Shown one piece after another: positions 13,632 through 17,006 of a stretch of DNA of 17,006 bases. Position numbers and translations under genes: made by a program. The notes beneath the pieces are model-generated. The model was not told the origin of the DNA. It saw only the letters and a program-made list of their open reading frames with translations, and did not search any database. The DNA is taken from contig CALBST010000390.1 in assembly GCA_937967425.1 (NCBI GenBank), positions 1 to 17,006 on the forward strand. Direction: 5' to 3'. Position 1 is the first letter of the stretch. Each line of letters begins with the position of its first letter. This stretch comes from an uncultured Caulobacteraceae bacterium (lineage in GTDB: Bacteria > Pseudomonadota > Alphaproteobacteria > Caulobacterales > TH1-2).

Positions 13632-13813
13632 TCGCGCGATCCCCTCCCCGCCAACTCAGCACGCAATGCATCAACGCTCTGCGCCAGGCGCTCGACAACG
13701 CCAAACAACGCCTCCTGGCTGTGCAGCACCGTGTGAGAAACGTCGCCGATGTCGGCGAAATGCCGCGCGCGCGCCATCGGTTCTGAGGTCAGCTTTGACA
13801 ATCCGTCCGGCAT
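13628..13813 (-). CDS. Small helical protein, paralogue of the one behind the sigma gene
   Basis: A 61-residue protein with AAGGGACGG upstream of its ATG at 13813 and a four-base overlap with the Usp gene, so it is surely translated. Its core IGDVSHT (22-28), then SQEA, VERLA and ALRAELAG, aligns without gaps to residues 26-59 of the product at 5501-5683. The N-terminal 15 residues differ. It is predicted to be two helices joined at the IGDVSHT segment. No known domain is recognised. Being placed once behind an ECF sigma and once in front of a universal stress protein suggests a small stress-related accessory factor. Confidence 0.75.
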   Translation of the reverse strand: MPDGLSKLTSEPMARARHFADIGDVSHTVLHSQEALFGVVERLAQSVDALRAELAGRGSRE

Positions 13814-13847
13814 TGGCCGTCCCTTTCATCAGGTCTAGTTTCAACAC

Positions 13848-14312
13848 TCATCGCGGTACGAACGTCGCGATCACGATCAAGCCGAGCATGAGGGCGACCG
13901 GCAGCAGAGCAATTTGAACGGCTGCCTCTACATCGCTGCATCTCCCATTAAGGATATCGATCTGCCGTCGATGAGGTTTGAGCGTTACGGACTTGGTTCG
14001 GCGCGTCATCCGCAAGAGAACCAATGGCGTGACGAAGAACACCGCTGCGAACGCGGCAACCACGCCCAGTACAAAGCGAACTTCATTACTGACACCGAAT
14101 GTGACGACAAAAGTCCCAAACAGCGCCGCCCAGGCCGCAAAGAACACGCGCCAAATCCATGGCGGCATGTCTTGAAACGGGCGCTGCTCGCCAGTGCTGG
14201 CGCTTGGGCGCTCCAGCCTGGTTTCAGACGCCGGCGCTATTGATGGCGGCGCTTTAGTCGCGTCCTCGCCCGTTTGATCGGCAGCGGCCAAATGATCCAA
14301 TCGCAAGTCCAT
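13848..14312 (-). CDS. Uncharacterised membrane protein with three helices
   Basis: A 154-residue product (from the ATG at 14312) with a polar N-terminal arm of about 48 residues, then WIWRVFFAAWAALFGTFVVT and a second hydrophobic stretch forming a hairpin, a basic, exposed loop (RMTRRTKSVTLKPHRRQ) and a final membrane helix ending in FVPR. The start is uncertain: the frame also opens at a TTG at 14375 that overlaps the lysR stop as TTGA, giving 175 residues; neither has a clear Shine-Dalgarno. The segment ILNGRCSDVEAAVQIALLP precedes the last helix and may be a conserved feature. It lies between lysR and the 61-residue gene, 34 bases from the latter, so it is part of a lysR-to-Usp operon. 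Function unknown. Confidence 0.7.
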   Translation of the reverse strand: MDLRLDHLAAADQTGEDATKAPPSIAPASETRLERPSASTGEQRPFQDMPPWIWRVFFAAWAALFGTFVVTFGVSNEVRFVLGVVAAFAAVFFVTPLVLLRMTRRTKSVTLKPHRRQIDILNGRCSDVEAAVQIALLPVALMLGLIVIATFVPR

Positions 14313-14371
14313 GAGTCTGAGTGTTGCGCATGGACGTCCGGGCGAGTTGACAATTCTCAACCGTGCCGCGC

Positions 14372-15232
14372 TCAAGCGTCGCTGGACGACATGAGCTTTG
14401 CGGCCGCACGCAGACCCTCGCGCGCGCGCGCAAGCACACTTTCATCGGCTTGCGTGGAATGAACAGCAAAAGCGGAGAAGCCAAATTGAGGGGCCTCCGG
14501 CGCCAAGACAAGACGGCCTTCTTCAAGGTAGGGCGCCACAATGCTTCTACGGAAATAGCCGCTCCCTCCCATGGCTAGAATATAGTCAAGCGCCAAGGGT
14601 CCGTAATTCGACGAAAGCACGGGATTGGGAGAATCGGGAAATGCCGCGCCATAGCTCATGGCGAAATCTTCGCCCCATTCCACGTGCGCATAGTCCTCGG
14701 CGCCGAGTTCATGCGTGATCGGCGTTGTGCGCACTTTCACCAATTGCTCCGCGAAGAGCAGCTCGCACACCACGCCGGGGCGGCGCGGCGCCGCGTAAAG
14801 AACCGCAAGATCCAGCGCGCCATTCTGCACCTGATCCATGAGATCGGCTTCGCTAGCGATCTCAACACGCACTGCAAGTTCGGGACACTCGCGGCGCATC
14901 CAGAGCAGCCAGTGACGCAGGAACGGCGCCCACAAAGCCAGTTCTGCACCGAGCGAAACGACGCTCTCGCGCCCCGGAGGCAGCGCCACCGCGTAGCGCG
15001 CCCGCTCCCAAACCTGCACCATGGTCGCCGCGAAACGCTGGAATTGCGCGCCCGCCGACGTCAAGCGCGCCCCGGCCTTGTTCCGGACAAACAGCGGCCG
15101 TTCGAGTTCGGTCTCTAGCGCCCGGATGCGCGCCGCCACTGCAGTTTGGGTCACGTTGAGGTTGGCGGCCGCGCCGACGAAGCTGCCGCTACGCACCACC
15201 TCCAAGAACGTGCGCGCAACGGTGATGTCCAT
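14372..15232 (-). CDS. LysR-family transcriptional regulator
   Basis: A 286-residue regulator. Residues 1-60 form the winged helix: MDITVARTFLEVVRSGSFVG, then AAANLNVTQTAVAARIRALE (the DNA-reading helix) and LFVRNKAGARLTSAG. Residues about 90-275 form the periplasmic-binding-like effector domain. The effector cannot be identified, but the divergent partner is a peroxiredoxin operon, so a peroxide- or oxidant-responsive role similar to OxyR is possible. It is not OxyR itself: the effector domain lacks the paired sensing cysteines in their usual setting. The ATG at 15232 lies 90 bases from the divergent peroxiredoxin ATG, with a perfect dyad between them. Confidence 0.9.
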   Translation of the reverse strand: MDITVARTFLEVVRSGSFVGAAANLNVTQTAVAARIRALETELERPLFVRNKAGARLTSAGAQFQRFAATMVQVWERARYAVALPPGRESVVSLGAELALWAPFLRHWLLWMRRECPELAVRVEIASEADLMDQVQNGALDLAVLYAAPRRPGVVCELLFAEQLVKVRTTPITHELGAEDYAHVEWGEDFAMSYGAAFPDSPNPVLSSNYGPLALDYILAMGGSGYFRRSIVAPYLEEGRLVLAPEAPQFGFSAFAVHSTQADESVLARAREGLRAAAKLMSSSDA

Positions 15233-15242
15233 CCAGGCGCCT

Positions 15243-15300
15243 CTTTAGCACAACTATATTGGGCTTATAGCGTCATATCATTCGTTTGTCTGCGCTAAAG
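15243..15300. promoter_or_regulatory. Divergent lysR/peroxiredoxin control region with nested inverted repeats
   Basis: CTATATTGGGCTTATAG (15254-15270) has perfect five-base arms CTATA/TATAG around a seven-base centre, a typical LysR-box form. A second, wider repeat surrounds it: CTTTAGC (15243-15249) and GCTAAAG (15294-15300). The LysR protein is expected to bind here and control both directions. Confidence 0.5.
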
Positions 15301-15321
15301 AGAAGGTCCACTCTGTCCCGC

Positions 15322-15963
15322 ATGGCGCTGAAGCTTGGACAATTGGCTCCGGACTTTGAGCAGGACAGCACCCAAGGTCTCATCCGATTTCATGCTTGGC
15401 TGGGACGGTCCTGGGGCGTCCTGTTCAGTCATGCGCGAGACTTCTCGCCGGTGTGCACCACTGAACTTGGCGAGGTCGCGCGCCTCCATGATGAATGGGC
15501 GCGCAGGGACGTGAGGGTGATCGCGCTTTCGGTCGATCCCGTCGAAGCGCATCTGAAATGGGAAGCCGACATCCAATCGACGCAAGGCGAGCGACCGCGC
15601 TTTCCAATCTTGAGCGATAGCAACCGCTGCGTCGCCCTGCTCTACGGCATGATCCACGAACGGGCGACTTCGCCGGCAACGGCGCGATGCGTCTTCGTCA
15701 TCGATCCGGCGAAGAAGGTTCGTCTCATCCAGATCTATCCGCCGAGCACCGGGCGCAGCTTCGCTGAGCTCTTGCGGGCGATCGACAGCCTGCAACTGGC
15801 CGACGCGCAAAGGGTCGTCACGCCGGCCGATTGGCGTCCCGGCCAGCACGTGTTGATTTCGCCGAGGCTCTCGGATGAGGAAGCGGCGCGGGTCTTCCCG
15901 CAGGGGTTCGAAGCACGCAGCCGCTATCTGCGACTGGTTGACTTGGATAAGGCGCCGTCATGA
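15322..15963 (+). CDS. 1-Cys peroxiredoxin (Prx6 subfamily)
   Basis: Reduces hydrogen peroxide and organic peroxides in the cytoplasm. The 213-residue protein has the Prx6 length and layout: LGQLAPDFEQDSTQG (5-19), SHARDFSPVCTTELGE (36-51) with the peroxidatic Cys45, RDVRVIALSVDPVEAH, and the C-terminal dimer arm with DWRPGQHVLISP near residues 172-183. Most members read HPxDFTPVCTTE; here the proline before the loop is replaced (SHARDFSPVCTTE). A second cysteine elsewhere (Cys109, Cys126) is not in a 2-Cys position. The ATG at 15322 gives the family N-terminus; a TTG at 15286 would add 12 residues. It overlaps carbonic anhydrase by four bases. Confidence 0.93.
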   Translation: MALKLGQLAPDFEQDSTQGLIRFHAWLGRSWGVLFSHARDFSPVCTTELGEVARLHDEWARRDVRVIALSVDPVEAHLKWEADIQSTQGERPRFPILSDSNRCVALLYGMIHERATSPATARCVFVIDPAKKVRLIQIYPPSTGRSFAELLRAIDSLQLADAQRVVTPADWRPGQHVLISPRLSDEEAARVFPQGFEARSRYLRLVDLDKAPS

Positions 15964-16598
15964 CCAAGCTTCATCCATCCGAGACTTCGTCGCTTGCACA
16001 TCTCTTGAGGCGTAATCAGGCCTGGGCCGCACGCAAAGTCTTAGCCGATCCCGCTTTCTTCAAGCGTCTCACCACCCAACAGAGACCGTCCTATTTCTGG
16101 ATTGGCTGCTCGGATAGCCGCGTGCCGGCGACCGAAATAGTAGATCTCGATCCCGGCGAAATGTTCGTTCACCGCAATGTCGCCAATCTCGCCGTCGCAG
16201 GCGATCCGAGCTTCGAAGCGGCGCTCGCCTACGCGGTTGACGTGCTCTGCGTGGAGCATGTCATCGTCACTGGCCATTATGGCTGCGGAGGCGTGCTTGC
16301 AGCGCGCGATCTGAAGGACGACGAATTGGGACGATGGTTGGCGACGCCGCATGCCCTTTATCGGCGCCAATGCGGGTCCGAAATACATCGATCGTCGAGC
16401 AACGACCGTCTCTGCGAACTCAATGTGGTCGATCAAGTCGAGCGACTGCTGACGCATCCGACAATCACACGCGCATGGCGCGCCGGCCGGCGGGCGCCGT
16501 GGATACATGGCTGGATCTATTCCATCGCCGATGGGCTCATCACCGAATTGTGCGCGCCGATTGCACCTCTGCCGCAGACGGTCTCATCACATGGCTGA
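15960..16598 (+). CDS. Beta-class carbonic anhydrase
   Basis: Interconverts carbon dioxide and bicarbonate. The 212-residue protein has the zinc site of the class: Cys50-x-Asp52-x-Arg54 in GCSDSRVPATE, His106 and Cys109 in GHYGCGGV, and the conserved HRNVANLA (71-78) and FEAALAYAVDVL. C-terminal WIHGWIYSIADGLI is also typical. The ATG overlaps the peroxiredoxin stop (ATGA), so they are translated together, and the remains of a superoxide dismutase gene start eight bases before its stop. Pairing of peroxide detoxification with carbonic anhydrase may reflect the need for bicarbonate-linked pH or metal chemistry under oxidative stress, but this is speculative. Confidence 0.94.
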   Translation: MTKLHPSETSSLAHLLRRNQAWAARKVLADPAFFKRLTTQQRPSYFWIGCSDSRVPATEIVDLDPGEMFVHRNVANLAVAGDPSFEAALAYAVDVLCVEHVIVTGHYGCGGVLAARDLKDDELGRWLATPHALYRRQCGSEIHRSSSNDRLCELNVVDQVERLLTHPTITRAWRAGRRAPWIHGWIYSIADGLITELCAPIAPLPQTVSSHG

Positions 16599-16844
16599 CG
16601 CATCAGCGCCTCATCGTTTGCCGGAGCTTCCCTATCCAAAGGATGCGCTAGCGCCTTACCTCTCGGCCGAGTCGTTCGACTTCCATTATGGCAATCATCA
16701 CGCCGCCTACGTGAACCAACTCAACCAGTTGCTGGATGGCCACGAGTGGGCTTCGCTTCCGCTCGCGGATTCCTGCGGACGTATCTGGATCACCTCGTCA
16801 GTTGGGAAGAGGCGCTGCAGCGGCTCAGCGGACCGGAGGCGTAG
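16591..16844 (+). pseudogene. Iron/manganese superoxide dismutase remnant with central deletion
   Basis: The first about 58 codons encode a good Fe-SOD N-terminus: PELPYPKDALAPYLSAESFD (11-30) followed by FHYGNHHAAYVNQLNQLL, with the first metal ligand (His32, equal to His26 of E. coli SodB) and the active-site Tyr40. After about base 16768 the match stops, and the intact frame reads into unrelated residues. In another frame, bases 16770-16844 encode FLRTYLDHLVSWEEALQRL, the SOD C-terminal helix, ending at a TAG. Roughly 110 residues in between, including the other three metal ligands, are gone, and the two ends are out of frame. The gene starts at an ATG overlapping carbonic anhydrase, so a complete SOD gene once stood in this operon. 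The product cannot be an active SOD. Confidence 0.8.
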
Positions 16845-16853
16845 CGGAACGCA

Positions 16854-17006
16854 ATGACGCCGTCATTCAACGTCGACCCCAAGCAGGCAGCACACATTGA
16901 AGGCGGCCCCTTGGCCGCGTTGCTCAAAGCCATTCCCGGCGCAATTCAGTCGCTGGCGCCCGATCAACATCTCACTATGGAAGGGAGCCACCGCCGCAGC
17001 GTCATC
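16854..17006 (+). CDS. Unidentified gene, 5' part (runs off right edge)
   Basis: An open frame of 51 codons from an ATG at 16854 to the window end. The visible part begins MTPSFNVDPKQAAHIEGG, continues PLAALLKAIPGAIQSLAPD and is soluble and mixed in character. A GGAGG lies 14 bases before the ATG, a little far for a strong Shine-Dalgarno. It follows the SOD remnant in the same direction by nine bases and could be part of the peroxiredoxin operon. I do not recognise the family from this short stretch. Confidence 0.45.
   Translation, partial: MTPSFNVDPKQAAHIEGGPLAALLKAIPGAIQSLAPDQHLTMEGSHRRSVI

Noticed and set aside
16843..16875. GGAAC followed by CATTCAACG after the SOD remnant, resembling a sigma promoter.
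   Set aside because: The -10 CATC is absent at the 16-base spacing, and the GGAAC context differs from the seven matching sites.

Overview
The window is high-GC, gene-dense chromosomal DNA that fits an alphaproteobacterium, possibly of the Hyphomonadaceae/Caulobacterales type. That placement is inferred from codon style and gene families (NsrR-type Rrf2 regulator, cbb3 oxidase, ECF sigma, Tat-exported proteins), not from a phylogenetic marker. Almost every gene concerns nitric oxide, peroxide or redox stress. No tRNA, rRNA, CRISPR array or insertion sequence was seen.

Region 1 (1-2925): an NO-response block on the minus strand, in transcription order nsrR, a group III truncated hemoglobin, a RIC/YtfE-type di-iron Fe-S repair protein (ATGA overlap with the globin) and the 5' part of ccoN, which runs off the left edge. 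A four-helix membrane protein is divergent from nsrR. Dyads resembling Rrf2/NsrR operators lie in front of the globin and in the divergent nsrR promoter.

Region 2 (2989-5223): a plus-strand redox operon: a MarR regulator with a C-terminal Cys/His cluster, a CxxC mini-thioredoxin, a lipoprotein and a CPGC redoxin. Related ATAG/CTAT elements precede the regulator and the mini-thioredoxin.

Region 3 (5501-12129) is the most interesting part. It encodes an ECF sigma factor followed by a 60-residue protein and no recognisable anti-sigma. Seven promoter-like elements of the form GGAAC(C)-N16/17-CATCnnA (counted from GGAAC to CATC) precede the sigma gene itself, folE, a disrupted Tat-lipoprotein group I globin, a Rieske/FAD oxidoreductase, a fatty acid hydroxylase-family membrane enzyme, a Tat-exported helical protein, and a membrane-protein pair ending in a DUF2231 protein. 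This looks like a self-contained, autoregulated sigma regulon packed into about 6 kb.

Region 4 (12170-15232): minus-strand genes for a LysR regulator, a membrane protein, a 61-residue protein, a universal stress protein and a single-domain response regulator. The 61-residue protein is a clear relative of the 60-residue protein behind the sigma gene.

Region 5 (15322-17006): a plus-strand operon divergent from lysR: 1-Cys peroxiredoxin, beta-carbonic anhydrase, the wreck of an iron superoxide dismutase gene (N- and C-terminal ends kept, centre deleted), and the start of an unidentified gene that leaves the window.
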